64,000 nt of DNA, from the IMG/VR virus record IMGVR_UViG_3300011114_000269, positions 1 through 64,000 of that record; one strand, 5' to 3'. Source of the DNA: a virus. This document shows, piece after piece, positions 29,164 to 38,858 of this stretch; position 1 is the stretch's first letter; every line of letters begins with the position of its first letter. The translations under genes were made by a program, and so were the position numbers. The notes beneath the pieces are model-generated. The model was not told the origin of the DNA. It ran no database searches and saw only the letters and a program-made list of their open reading frames with translations.

Positions 29164-30663
29164 CTATTTAATTGCATAGCCCTTGGCTTTTGCGGCGGCT
29201 ATTACTTCATCAACTGATTTTCCACTAGATCTAGCTGTTGCTTGAATGTCCGCTTGCGTTATTGTTTTCTGTGTTGGTGCAGGAGTAGCGTCAGGCTTTG
29301 CTAATGCATTTTTTATCATATTAGCAGCCATTTGACTAGCCATAGCATCTTGATCCTCTGGAGATTTGCCCGCTAACATTACATTACCAGAAATTAATTT
29401 CTGTGCTTTTTCGTAAGCATCCAGTCGCAATTTAAATAAATTAGCTTCTCGCGCCGCTTCAGTTGTACCAGCCCTATTAAGATTTGCAATCTGCAACTGC
29501 AACAAACGGTCTTTTGCAAGTTCTCGTTTAGTGGCTTCTGCCGCAGCAGCCGCATCAATTTTACGTTGAGTTTCTGCAATCCTTCCGCGCCTTGTTTCTT
29601 CTATGCGGTCAGCAGCCATTTGTTTTCTGCCTTGCATTGACTCCAAAACGTTAGCCATAGAAGTGCCTGCTGTAAGAGCATCTTTCATTTCTCCACGCAC
29701 TTGATTCTTACGCGCAACGTAAGCGTTGTATTTGCTTACATCGTTGTTTTCAATAGCCTTATCAATCTCATCATCTATTGCACTCAAAGCATTTAACTGG
29801 ACAATTTCTTGCTTGGTATAACCTTCACGCGCAGCTTGTCCTGCCTGACTAACGCCTTGCATAGCTCCGCCAAACCCACCCGGCGCATTAATATTTTGGG
29901 CCATACGATCTAAGGCCACACGTAAATCACTTGGACGTTCAGCTTTTTGGCGCTCATACAAAGCTTTCAATCCCGCTTGTTGTTCGCGCTTATGGGCAAT
30001 AGCTGCTTCTCTATTAGGACTCAACATCTCTTGTTGAATATTTATCTCTTCCCGCCCAAGTGCCTCAGGGTTTTGATTTATTCCTCTTAAAGCTGCCGCC
30101 TGCATAGCTTCATTAAATTTAACGTTTTCATTGGGTGCTTGTGTATCTTGGGTTGCAGCATCTTGCCGATAACGCCCGTGTGCATCACCGCCAGAAGGTG
30201 ATATTGCATATTCATCTACCGACTGGTCATCTGTTTGGTCGTCTGTTTGGTCTGCTATTTGTTTATCTTGACGATAACGTCCATGTGCATCACCACCGCT
30301 ACCGCCTTGTGCAAACGCAATAATTCCTCCACCTCGATATTGCGTAGGTAGATTTGTGGGAGCGCCCATTAATCCTTGAGGTTGTTGCGGCATAGGGCCA
30401 GCAGGAGGGCTGGATTGTGCAAGCCCTGCCAACCCCATTTTCTGAGCTACTTCTTGGCGTGCCGACTGCATGGCCCGTTGCTGCAAACCTTGAGCTACCG
30501 TAGGTTGGGGTTGCCCACTAGCCATAGCAAGCTGTTGTGCAGCGGCTTTCTTATCAGCCTCAACCTTTTGCATTGCCAACAAATCAAGCAATTGCGGTGT
30601 GATTGCCGCTTGTTGCGCTGGCAACTTATTGCTATATGCAAGGGCTTCTCGTTCGTTGTACAT
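29164..30663 (-). CDS. Putative internal virion protein, Gln/Ala-rich
   Basis: A 499-residue protein rich in Gln, Ala and Lys, with long helices (residues 230-420) and Gly-rich turns (YRGGGIIAFAQGG). The segment GGDAHGRYRQD occurs twice (about residues 122 and 154). It lies between the giant polyvalent protein and another large virion protein with similar GG-box motifs (GIMGLAHGG), typical of ejection proteins in short-tailed phages. There is no signal peptide. The exact role is unknown. Confidence 0.6.
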   Translation of the reverse strand: MYNEREALAYSNKLPAQQAAITPQLLDLLAMQKVEADKKAAAQQLAMASGQPQPTVAQGLQQRAMQSARQEVAQKMGLAGLAQSSPPAGPMPQQPQGLMGAPTNLPTQYRGGGIIAFAQGGSGGDAHGRYRQDKQIADQTDDQTDDQSVDEYAISPSGGDAHGRYRQDAATQDTQAPNENVKFNEAMQAAALRGINQNPEALGREEINIQQEMLSPNREAAIAHKREQQAGLKALYERQKAERPSDLRVALDRMAQNINAPGGFGGAMQGVSQAGQAAREGYTKQEIVQLNALSAIDDEIDKAIENNDVSKYNAYVARKNQVRGEMKDALTAGTSMANVLESMQGRKQMAADRIEETRRGRIAETQRKIDAAAAAEATKRELAKDRLLQLQIANLNRAGTTEAAREANLFKLRLDAYEKAQKLISGNVMLAGKSPEDQDAMASQMAANMIKNALAKPDATPAPTQKTITQADIQATARSSGKSVDEVIAAAKAKGYAIK

Positions 30664-30672
30664 ACGATTTCC

Positions 30673-32424
30673 TTAACCAAATATGCTTTTGAAAATATCA
30701 GCAGTGCCTGTTGCTCCAGCCGCAGCCGCCGCTATGGGGTTCGTAGTCGTGTTGTATGACTGCGCTTGTACGGGCATACCTTGCAGCATTGACTGCTGGA
30801 ATTGAAGCTGCTTGTATGGGTCAGCTTTTTGCTGCTCAAACTGTGCCTGCGCAGCAGTAAGCCCTGCTTGTTCGGTCTGCTGTTGAGTGTTGCCTAAGCC
30901 CGCCAAAGTATTAATGCCTGCCAAGTTTCTATTCTGTTCAGTGTTGTACTGATTCTGAGCCGCTTGGTATGCAGACTGCAAGCCTTGTGCTTGAATGTCA
31001 TTCATCTGGGTTCCCAGATTACGTTCACGTTCTGCACGTTGGATGGCATCCCTGCTACCGCCAAATGCCCCGGCAGAAGCAGCTTGCGCCTGTTGCTGAG
31101 TACCTTGGATTCCTGATTGACGCGCAGCTTCACGCTTTTGTATGTCTACCACATTCTGCATGTAGGGAGACATATATGTATCAGCGGTTCCAGCAGTAGT
31201 AAAAGACTGACCCGGAAGTTTTGCCGCTTCTGTATACGCTTGATTTTGAAGCGTCGAAGGCCCAGCGGTAAGCTCACCTTGGTAGAACTGTGGTTTTTCC
31301 AATGCAGCACCGGTAAGTGCTTGGGTTTTACCAAGCAAGTCCGTTACATACGGGCCAGCCCAGTTAGATAAATTAGATTCAGTTCCCGTAACCCCAGCAG
31401 TAACAGCGGGTTTAACCGTAGATCCGGTTGTGCCATCAAAACTAGCTACACCGCCAGCAGCATAATGGGCAAGACCACCCGGCATAAATTTACTCGGATT
31501 GATTTCTTTGCCCTGCTTTTCGCTACCTGTGCGCGCCATACGGATTCTTTCCATCATCTTGTAGAGTTGTTTGGCTCCCGCATCAGAGTTGCCATTGCCA
31601 AGATGGGACACAACATCAGCAGGAATAACAAACTCCCCGTGAGCCAAACGAGCAGGTTGAACACCGTCAATGGTTCCCGGAATCTTGTCTGCCATACCAT
31701 CGGTATCTCCTTTTAGGTACGTACCCTGTGGATGTGTTGGTTTTCCGCCATGAGCTAACCCCATAATGCCTCCGTATGCAGCTTTAACTGTGGTATTAAC
31801 GGGTAACCTTGCCGCTTGTTTGGTTGCATCCTGTTGAGCGTTGGCAGTATTGAGCGCGTTTAACCCAGCTATCTGCGTATTAACAGCAGTCTGCGCCGCA
31901 GGCAGTTCAGCCGGTGTTGCCTTGTTTGCAAATTTAATGCCTGTGAAATACTGGTGTCCAGCACCGGGACGCTCACCAGCGGCAGGCTCAGCCGCACGAC
32001 CTTGCACCGCAGTGTACGCAGGAATACCACCTTGGTAACCTGTTGGCGGAGGCGGAGTCTTAGCATCCTGATACGCTTGGTATGCTCCAACAATCCCCGC
32101 ACCAGTGCTTAACAAAGAACCCCAATCTATTTCTCCACTAGTTCCCGGCTTTGTGTATTTAGTTAAAAAACCTTTTTGAATAGATGCTGGAAAAGTTTTA
32201 ATTATGTCTAAAAGGTTTTGCGATTTAGCGTCAGGCGCAGTACCCCAGATATTGGAAGCACCTTCATTGCTGTAATCTGGATTGTTGGTGCTTGGAGGGT
32301 TGTTGTTGCCCTCATTGCTGTAATCTGTGTTATCTACAGGATCATCCTCCCAAACATCATAGGAGTCTTCAAATGGCTCACCATTATCATCATAATTTGT
32401 ATACGTGACTGTTTTGTAGGGCAT
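30673..32424 (-). CDS. Putative internal virion/tail protein
   Basis: A 583-residue protein. The acidic N-terminus has two NPDYSNEG-like repeats (DYSNEGNNNPP, DYSNEGASN). The middle has GIMGLAHGGKPTHP, PARLAHGEFVIPADVVSHLGNG and a GGLAHYAAGGV box; the HGEFVIPADVVSxLG segment is widespread in uncultured short-tailed phages. The C-terminal 200 residues are Gln/Ala-rich helices. It is probably packaged or tail-associated. It is followed after 9 bases by the Gln-rich protein gene. Confidence 0.6.
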   Translation of the reverse strand: MPYKTVTYTNYDDNGEPFEDSYDVWEDDPVDNTDYSNEGNNNPPSTNNPDYSNEGASNIWGTAPDAKSQNLLDIIKTFPASIQKGFLTKYTKPGTSGEIDWGSLLSTGAGIVGAYQAYQDAKTPPPPTGYQGGIPAYTAVQGRAAEPAAGERPGAGHQYFTGIKFANKATPAELPAAQTAVNTQIAGLNALNTANAQQDATKQAARLPVNTTVKAAYGGIMGLAHGGKPTHPQGTYLKGDTDGMADKIPGTIDGVQPARLAHGEFVIPADVVSHLGNGNSDAGAKQLYKMMERIRMARTGSEKQGKEINPSKFMPGGLAHYAAGGVASFDGTTGSTVKPAVTAGVTGTESNLSNWAGPYVTDLLGKTQALTGAALEKPQFYQGELTAGPSTLQNQAYTEAAKLPGQSFTTAGTADTYMSPYMQNVVDIQKREAARQSGIQGTQQQAQAASAGAFGGSRDAIQRAERERNLGTQMNDIQAQGLQSAYQAAQNQYNTEQNRNLAGINTLAGLGNTQQQTEQAGLTAAQAQFEQQKADPYKQLQFQQSMLQGMPVQAQSYNTTTNPIAAAAAGATGTADIFKSIFG

Positions 32425-32425
32425 A

Positions 32426-35059
32426 CTAGCTCCTTAAATGACGCAGCAAGTCATCAAGAGACATCGGCTGCGAAGACTGGTTTAATAACGATTCTAATGG
32501 ATCGCGTGGGGTTTTGGGCGGCAAAATATCTGCTCCCATCATATCTAAATAGTACTTAATGTCAGACAAAGTTGTTGGCTGGCCTTGGGTTGTGGTCTGG
32601 TAGTACTGCTGTGCCGGGGTGACTGGCGTTTTGGGCGTTGGTGTAACTGGAGTGGTTGTAACTGGGGTGGGCTTAGGGGGCTTTACAACTATTGGTATTT
32701 TTGGTTCAGTTTTATCTTTGGGCGTATCCGCTATTACTTCCGTAACCGTATTGTTGGGCAAAGGTTTAACTTCTTCCAAAGGAATTAAGTCGTCAGTTTT
32801 TTGGGTGTCGTATGGGTTACGCTCTACGTCTAAATCATCAATAGAAGGCTTGCCAATTATTGTTACTGGATCAAGGTAGCCTCCATCAGTTACCAAACCA
32901 GCATCAGTTAGTATTTGATCTATTGTATCTATTGTATCTGTAGTATCTGTGGTATCAGTAGTATCTATAGTATCTATAGTATCAGTAGTATCTATAGTAT
33001 CTATAGTATCTATAGTATCTGTAGTATCTGTGGTATCAGTAGTATCAGTTACCAAACCAGCATCAGTTAGTATTTGATCTATTGTATCTGTAGTATCTGT
33101 GGTATCTGTAGTATTTGTAGTATCTGTGGTATCTGTAGTATCTGTGGTATCAGTAGTATCAGTTACCAAACCAGCATCAGTTAGTATTTGATCTATTGTA
33201 TCTATTGTATCTGTAGTATCTGTGGTATCAGTAGTATCTATAGTATCTATAGTATCTGTAGTATCTTTATTATCAGTTACTAAACCAGCATCATTTAATA
33301 CTTGGTCTATTGTATCTTTAGTATCTGTAATAGCCCCACCAACGTTAGGATTAACAGGCAAACTGGAATCTGTAATTGTATTTTGCCCAGTTTCGCCGGT
33401 TAGGGATACCCCACCAGCAAGAGTGTTACGACCTTCGTTTGAATAATTTTCGTTAAGTCCGTCTTCGGATGCTGCATTTACCACCCACGAGTTTGACGCT
33501 GCATCATAAGATGCCAAGCCATTATCCCGGTCTTCTTGTGTAGCTAACTCAGTACCCGTTGGTAACTTTGATGTATCAAAATCAGCTCCTACACTTTCTT
33601 TTTGATTTCCAGCAGTAACGTTAACCCTGTAAGGCTCTAATTCGCTTGGAATCTCTTCTTCAGATATGTCTGGGTTTAATGCAGCAATCTGGCTTGAATC
33701 AAAATTTGCAAGAGTCTGCAACTTATCTTGGCTAAGCGGTTCTTTACCAGTGCCTAATATACCGTCAAGTGTTTTGGAAAACCCGCTGGTTACTGCGGTG
33801 CTGCCCGCAGTGCCTTTGTTTATATCTGCATCTTTTAGTACTGTAGATACCAAAGCTCCGGGTAAACCCGTAGCCTTAGAAATAGATGACGATAGTTTGC
33901 CAGTAACAAATGCTTGTGCCGCACCACCTAAATCACCATTAATAGCCTTAGTAAAAACCGAAGAAGAAATTCCTAACTTACTAGCAAGCGCTGCCGACCC
34001 AATTTGGGTAAGCGCCTCTCCAACAGTTTGGTTTCCAGAAACTACATTCCCAACAATTTTTGCAACGTTAAATGCTGGCCCAATTGGGCTTGCTGAAATC
34101 AACATATTAGCGGCGCTGTCAACTAAACTACCAAATTTTGCCAGCCGCGCATCGTTCTGTTCGGGTGTTCTTGTTTCGTTATATTGATCGTAAGTAATTC
34201 CCGGATTAATACCAAGCAAACCTAAAGTGCTTTCCGGTGAAGGTTGTATTGCTTTAATAAAGTCTTTAATTGATTCAGGATAGTTGGTGTTTGCTAAAAT
34301 AGAATTTACTTGGTCAGCATTAAGGCCAGCAGCTTTCTTTGGTGGGGTAAGTGCTGCTATTTGATTAGCAGGAATGTCTGCAACTAAACCAACATCAGTA
34401 AGGGTTTGCTCAACTGGTTTTTCAACTGGAGCTTCAGTAGTAAGAGCAACAGGCTCAGAAGCAACTAAACCAGCGTCAACAAGAGTTTGGTCAATTGAGG
34501 ATTCCGTAGAAACTTTAGGCGCAACAACAGCGGTTGCGGGTAAAGCGCCGACAATTTTAGGAGATGTATCAGCGGCTTTGGCATCTGTAAGGGCTTTATC
34601 TATACTGGCTTGTAGCGAATCCGCCCAATTAGTAGGAAGCGACCAGCTACCCCATTTGGCAACCTTACCAAAATCAATTTTGCCCCAGTCAATGCCAGCA
34701 AGTGCTTTTGATAAATCAGCAGTGGCCTTAGCGGCAGCAGCGGCTTGCGCGTCAGCAACAGCTTTATCTGCTGCGGCTTTGTCAGCAGCTATTTGCGCTA
34801 ATGTTGCTAGATTTACAGGATCAATGTAGTCCGCATATCCGGCTCCCCCGCCACCCCCGCCGCCACCTACACCCGCTTGCGCTGCGCCAACGCCAGTGCC
34901 AGATAGGCCACTACCTGTCCCTGCAAAACCCATACCCGCACGCGCCTCTCCCCCAGAGCCTGCATAACCGCCGCCGCCATCCCCGCCGCTATCACCATGG
35001 TCGCCTTCTTCTCGGTACTTATGCCCAAGCGCAATGCGTTTTAACTCAAGAATGTTCAC
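32426..35059 (-). CDS. Large repeat-containing virion protein
   Basis: An 877-residue protein with a GTG start (AAGGA 6 bases upstream). The N-terminus is Gly-rich. The middle contains a hydrophobic Ala-rich domain. A low-complexity Asp-Thr region (about residues 580-725) follows, then a Pro/Thr-rich linker and a short C-terminal domain. A motif of the form D-Q-x-L-x-D-A/V-G-L-V occurs six times, three of them set between Asp-Thr runs. It is probably a flexible, exposed or ejected virion component. It overlaps no neighbour. Confidence 0.6.
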   Translation of the reverse strand: MNILELKRIALGHKYREEGDHGDSGGDGGGGYAGSGGEARAGMGFAGTGSGLSGTGVGAAQAGVGGGGGGGGAGYADYIDPVNLATLAQIAADKAAADKAVADAQAAAAAKATADLSKALAGIDWGKIDFGKVAKWGSWSLPTNWADSLQASIDKALTDAKAADTSPKIVGALPATAVVAPKVSTESSIDQTLVDAGLVASEPVALTTEAPVEKPVEQTLTDVGLVADIPANQIAALTPPKKAAGLNADQVNSILANTNYPESIKDFIKAIQPSPESTLGLLGINPGITYDQYNETRTPEQNDARLAKFGSLVDSAANMLISASPIGPAFNVAKIVGNVVSGNQTVGEALTQIGSAALASKLGISSSVFTKAINGDLGGAAQAFVTGKLSSSISKATGLPGALVSTVLKDADINKGTAGSTAVTSGFSKTLDGILGTGKEPLSQDKLQTLANFDSSQIAALNPDISEEEIPSELEPYRVNVTAGNQKESVGADFDTSKLPTGTELATQEDRDNGLASYDAASNSWVVNAASEDGLNENYSNEGRNTLAGGVSLTGETGQNTITDSSLPVNPNVGGAITDTKDTIDQVLNDAGLVTDNKDTTDTIDTIDTTDTTDTTDTIDTIDQILTDAGLVTDTTDTTDTTDTTDTTNTTDTTDTTDTIDQILTDAGLVTDTTDTTDTTDTIDTIDTIDTTDTIDTIDTTDTTDTTDTIDTIDQILTDAGLVTDGGYLDPVTIIGKPSIDDLDVERNPYDTQKTDDLIPLEEVKPLPNNTVTEVIADTPKDKTEPKIPIVVKPPKPTPVTTTPVTPTPKTPVTPAQQYYQTTTQGQPTTLSDIKYYLDMMGADILPPKTPRDPLESLLNQSSQPMSLDDLLRHLRS
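32890..33310. repeat. Asp-Thr coding tandem repeats
   Basis: Degenerate 6- and 9-base repeats of GTATCT/GTATCA type (plus-strand view) encode runs of Asp-Thr and Ile-Asp-Thr. Three longer blocks encoding D-Q-I-L-T-D-A-G-L-V are nearly identical. The region is prone to slippage and copy-number change. Confidence 0.85.
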
Positions 35060-35143
35060 GGTTATTCCTTATGGTAGCGCCGAAACAAACGACATTGTGG
35101 CTACAACCGAACTGGGTAAAACCACTACTATATTCAAACATAA

Positions 35144-35443
35144 TTACACCTTTACTTTCAGCACATTATTAGCTGAAGTATCATAATAAATATCCCCCAC
35201 CCGCAAATTGGCTAAATCTGTTTCTGTTGGTAGGCTTGGTGTAGTTGAAGTTCCCGTAGGGAAAAAGCTCAGGCCCGCAATAATGTCTGTGCCGTTGCGC
35301 TGTGTACTAGCCACCATTGGCCCTGCGTTATCTAGCTGATTAAAGTAAATACGCAATACGTTCGCTAACTGGTTTATGAGCGCGGGATCGTATTGCTGCG
35401 TTGCGGCAGGTAAGCGAGGGGCTACTACGTTTTTCTGTGCCAT
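35144..35443 (-). CDS. Hypothetical tail-region protein
   Basis: A 99-residue protein starting MAQKNVVAPRLPAATQQYD one base after the stop of the upstream gene. A longer reading back to 35545 would overlap that gene. It has a helix (PALINQLANVLRIYFNQLDNAG) and a beta-rich end (GDIYYDTSANNVLKVKV), a pattern common in small phage tail proteins. Probably virion-associated. Confidence 0.65.
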   Translation of the reverse strand: MAQKNVVAPRLPAATQQYDPALINQLANVLRIYFNQLDNAGPMVASTQRNGTDIIAGLSFFPTGTSTTPSLPTETDLANLRVGDIYYDTSANNVLKVKV

Positions 35444-35444
35444 G

Positions 35445-37787
35445 TTAACGCCTGCCATCCGCTCTAATGTCAATACGCGGAGCGCCAAGCTGCCATTGCG
35501 TACCGAGGGTATTAGATGTGATCTGCATCTGCATCTGACGACCACGAATTCTGATATACACCTGACCCGTGAACTGATCGACGTTAATCACCGAGGGGGT
35601 TGTCCCGTTATATGTGACCCCCGCATTTCCTGATTGCGTGATGCCCGAACCTGAGTTGTTTAAACCTTGTAGGGCCATAGTGACTGCCGGTGTTGTTCCG
35701 CCAGTCGATCCCCGGAAAGTCAAGTCAGGAATCATGCGGTACACAAACGCAAAGTTGTGACCATCCCCAATGTCGTATTGGGAAGATGTGATGGTTGCAG
35801 TAATGGCTGTTGCTGGGGATAGCGTTCCGTCATCTACACCATTTTCATGCTCAACGATGTTATAGCTGTAAGTGGCTGCAATGGGGTAATTACGCAGACC
35901 GGTATCTAACCAAGCTGTACGCCCCATTGTTCCATACTGCCAAAGGTCTTCTGTATAGTTATAGATAACATACTTGTCTACAGTATTGCTTGCCTCAGAA
36001 CAATAAAAGAACCAGACCTCATTAAACCCCTCGTTGGTACTTGCAAATACTTGATCGGATTGTAGTAAGTTTATGTCGCTGTAAATAAACTGGCGTAAAT
36101 CGCAACGCAAAGTCTGAACTCTACCATCGTATTTATAAAACTTATCTACTCCCATCCAGTAGCTAATACCGGAAGCCATAGCTGCGGCGTTAGGGCCAAT
36201 TATGGAAATATTATCTGCAAGAAGCTGAGTACCCCAAACATACGGTGGGCCAAGATACTGCAATGAATACAAAGATGAATCTGTCCAAACAACAATCTCT
36301 TGGCGGCTTTGTAAGGTTGTTACGATTTTTGAGCCGTGGGACAAACGCACACTACCGGCCTGATTGGTAATTGCTGGATACCATGTGGTCAAAGACTCTT
36401 GATCCGACCATCGAATAAGCATGGGGTCAACTATCGTACTGCCATAGTCATTTGTGCCAAACACAATTAAGAACCGGCTGGCATCGGACACGGTAAACGT
36501 GTTTTGGTACAGCGGGCAAGAGCCGTCAGACCCAGCAAGGCTAGACAACAAAATGCCCCGAGGGGAAACAACTTGTGTACCTGACTGCGTACCGGAAGTA
36601 TTAATGGTCGTTGATAGGGTATAGGTAAGACCTGTTGGAGTGCCCGCAGTGGTTGTAACGCCGGAACCCCCCGCAGTGGTGGACAGGGTAAATGTTGTGG
36701 AGTTGTTAGTGGCAATGATGTAGTACGTAGTGGGATTTACATATCCCGTAATAGACCCAGTACCGCCATATGCGCCACTAATTGTGAGGGACTGCCCAAC
36801 TGCCAAAGGCGTACTTGAAGCGGTACAACTAAACTGCCCTGCTATGCCTGTAATAACTACACCAGATAGCGTTGCGCTTGCAGTAGCTGATGTTGCTAAA
36901 TTAAACGTGCTGGAAGTCAAATACTTAACGTAGTACGTAACTCCCGGCAACAGCCCTGTTGGCAGCGCACCTGTTGTAGCCAGTGTAATCGGGGTTAAAT
37001 CCGCAAAAATAACGGAAGCGCTTGAAACAACGCACGGGGAAGCAATCGTCATTGTTACCGTTACGTTTTGATACCCTGTATTGGCATCCCAGTAATACAA
37101 AGGGTAGCCACGAGGGCCGTAGACTAAATCTTCACCCCAGTTAATCTGGTTCCAAATACGTATTGACTCTGTGGAAGGACTAGTAACACCCCATGTGCCA
37201 GAGCCCCAAGTGTTTGCGCCCCAGCCGGACAATGGAACTTCGTAGGACGGCCCTGTATTAATCTGATAGACGGCATAAACTGTACCCCCACCAGTAGCGG
37301 CTGTTGCTGCTGCTGAAATGGTGATGTTGTAGGTGTTAACGCTAAGCACCGTTATCTGGTACTCCCCCAAAATGGTTTGCCCGCCAACAGCAGTGCTGCC
37401 GTAGAAGGTTACATAATCACCATTGACAGCTAAATTTAGTGCATCCGTCACCAACACTGTGGTTGTGCCGTTAGTAGTAAACGGGTTAGTTAGGGTACGT
37501 TCTGTACGAATTGGGGTAACGTCATAGTACGCTCCGCCGCTTTCAATATAGAACTTTGAGGATGTGCCCACCCCTAGTAAATTTAAAGCCCTTAGCGTCA
37601 CCCAATTCCATAAGGAACGACATACACCAAGAAATGTTGCCGCTGAAATCCGCTGCCAGCCGCCAATCTTCTCGGGCGTGCCTTGACGAAAACGCACCTT
37701 ATCGGACTCATACCAGCCCCCCTCATTGGTGTACCGAGTGTTTTCCCGGTTAACTCCCGGCTTGAGCATCAGTTTTTGTAAGGGCAT
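35445..37787 (-). CDS. P22 gp10-like tail stabilisation protein
   Basis: A 780-residue protein beginning MPLQKLMLKPGVNRE. The N-terminal NEGGWYESDKVRFRQGTPEKIGGWQR fits the phage stabilisation (P22 gp10-type) family, which closes the portal channel and links head and tail. The rest is beta-rich, with repeated Trp-Gly segments consistent with a beta-propeller. It contains a Ser/Thr-rich insertion (about 245-400). It precedes the lysis genes on the operon's downstream side. Confidence 0.7.
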   Translation of the reverse strand: MPLQKLMLKPGVNRENTRYTNEGGWYESDKVRFRQGTPEKIGGWQRISAATFLGVCRSLWNWVTLRALNLLGVGTSSKFYIESGGAYYDVTPIRTERTLTNPFTTNGTTTVLVTDALNLAVNGDYVTFYGSTAVGGQTILGEYQITVLSVNTYNITISAAATAATGGGTVYAVYQINTGPSYEVPLSGWGANTWGSGTWGVTSPSTESIRIWNQINWGEDLVYGPRGYPLYYWDANTGYQNVTVTMTIASPCVVSSASVIFADLTPITLATTGALPTGLLPGVTYYVKYLTSSTFNLATSATASATLSGVVITGIAGQFSCTASSTPLAVGQSLTISGAYGGTGSITGYVNPTTYYIIATNNSTTFTLSTTAGGSGVTTTAGTPTGLTYTLSTTINTSGTQSGTQVVSPRGILLSSLAGSDGSCPLYQNTFTVSDASRFLIVFGTNDYGSTIVDPMLIRWSDQESLTTWYPAITNQAGSVRLSHGSKIVTTLQSRQEIVVWTDSSLYSLQYLGPPYVWGTQLLADNISIIGPNAAAMASGISYWMGVDKFYKYDGRVQTLRCDLRQFIYSDINLLQSDQVFASTNEGFNEVWFFYCSEASNTVDKYVIYNYTEDLWQYGTMGRTAWLDTGLRNYPIAATYSYNIVEHENGVDDGTLSPATAITATITSSQYDIGDGHNFAFVYRMIPDLTFRGSTGGTTPAVTMALQGLNNSGSGITQSGNAGVTYNGTTPSVINVDQFTGQVYIRIRGRQMQMQITSNTLGTQWQLGAPRIDIRADGRR

Positions 37788-37793
37788 GGTACT

Positions 37794-38222
37794 TTAAGCG
37801 TAAGGGCGAGTCCCTGCTTTGTCAATAATTAGCGTCTGGCCTCGGGGTTTACCCTTGGGGTCATTGGGTACGCTAATGTGCGTCCAGCGGTCAAACTCGC
37901 GGATTAACTGGTCAAAGGGTAGTTTAGCAGCTATCACCGCTTTTACAACATCATCGGGGGCCATGCCGGGTACACGAATATCAGCAGCGCAGCCGACCCG
38001 ATGCTGGCTAGTGTCTTTACTGCCCACTGCATCATTTACTTGCTTGCTCCGAAACGCGCTGTTAACCATAACCGGCTTGCCGCCAATAGCGACTTTGACT
38101 TGCTCCAGCAGGTTTGCAACACGGACAAGATTTGCTGTTTCAGTAGGGTTAGGTTCATTCTTAAACTCCCGGTGGTCGGTTACGGTTAGCTCTTCCAAAG
38201 TGAAATTCTTGGTCAAGTTCAT
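37794..38222 (-). CDS. M15-type peptidase endolysin
   Basis: A 142-residue peptidase of the M15 (D-Ala-D-Ala carboxypeptidase-like) family. It has NSAFRS (about 56-61), the zinc motif SQHRVGCAADI (about 73-83) and WTHISV (about 113-118). It cuts peptide cross-links of peptidoglycan to release progeny. It has no signal peptide, so it depends on a holin. Its ATG overlaps the stop of the holin-like gene (ATGA). Confidence 0.85.
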   Translation of the reverse strand: MNLTKNFTLEELTVTDHREFKNEPNPTETANLVRVANLLEQVKVAIGGKPVMVNSAFRSKQVNDAVGSKDTSQHRVGCAADIRVPGMAPDDVVKAVIAAKLPFDQLIREFDRWTHISVPNDPKGKPRGQTLIIDKAGTRPYA

Positions 38223-38626
38223 TTTGCTGCCTTGTCTTGCAACTTCTCAACAGTACGCAGCCCGCCCAAACCCAGCATACCTAAGAGCAAAGGCATCATG
38301 GTTCCAGTGTCCATTTGGGGAAACTTCACAGGGTGTCCAGCTAGGGTAGCGCCCCACTCAGCCAACGGGCCAATGACAAACTGCACAGCAAAACCCGCGC
38401 TACACACCCAGCCGATGCTTGGACGCCATCCAGAAACCAAGATGCTGGAGCTTGCAGCCTCTACCTTGTTGATCTCCATCTGCCCCGCAAGCTGGGCCAA
38501 CTCGCCAGACTGTTGCAGCTTCATCAGTTCCAGCTTGGCTGCGGCTTGCTGCGCAGGATCAGGGAAAACCCTATCTAGGACTTTGCCGCCGATGTCGAGC
38601 AGTGCGGATACGGGATCAAGGGCCAT
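38219..38626 (-). CDS. Holin, 3TM-type family
   Basis: A 135-residue protein (MALDPVSALLDIGGKVLDR...). An amphipathic N-terminal helix is followed by hydrophobic segments (SIGWVCSAGFAVQFVIGPLAEW; MMPLLLGMLGLGGLRTVEK), the layout of the 3TM holin family. GAGGAG lies 7 bases upstream of the chosen start. It immediately precedes the endolysin, as holins usually do. Confidence 0.75.
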   Translation of the reverse strand: MALDPVSALLDIGGKVLDRVFPDPAQQAAAKLELMKLQQSGELAQLAGQMEINKVEAASSSILVSGWRPSIGWVCSAGFAVQFVIGPLAEWGATLAGHPVKFPQMDTGTMMPLLLGMLGLGGLRTVEKLQDKAAK

Positions 38627-38858
38627 TGGGCTTCTCCTCTTCAATGTGTGAGCCGACTTTGAGGCCAGAAAGCCAGCCGATCAATCCACCGATGATGGTC
38701 TGAAAAGCTGGGCCAATAATTTCAAAGATCTTGGTGTTGTCCACTTCCTTGACAAACAAACCGTGGATCAAAGCCCAAATCAAGGAAAGTACAACCGCGC
38801 ATAAGGTGGCGGTGACCATGTATGTAACGACAGAAACTAGCTTATCCTTTTCGTTCAT
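38616..38858 (-). CDS. Two-TM membrane protein, probable second holin or antiholin
   Basis: An 80-residue protein (MNEKDKLVSVVTYMVTATLC) with two transmembrane helices (about 8-34 and 43-66) and a charged tail. GGAG lies 8 bases upstream of this start; a longer reading lacks a site. It is located in the lysis cassette and overlaps the 3TM holin gene by 11 bases. A role as pinholin or antiholin is plausible. Confidence 0.65.
   Translation of the reverse strand: MNEKDKLVSVVTYMVTATLCAVVLSLIWALIHGLFVKEVDNTKIFEIIGPAFQTIIGGLIGWLSGLKVGSHIEEEKPNGP

Noticed and set aside
32880-33310. CRISPR array
   Set aside because: Repeats are short, contiguous and codon-phased (Asp-Thr), with no unique spacers; they encode protein.
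35053-35143. Very small gene between the 877-residue protein and the 99-residue protein
   Set aside because: Two competing short frames exist (31 codons from ATG with a fair ribosome-binding site; 22 hydrophobic codons from TTG). I could not decide between them and saw no family for either.
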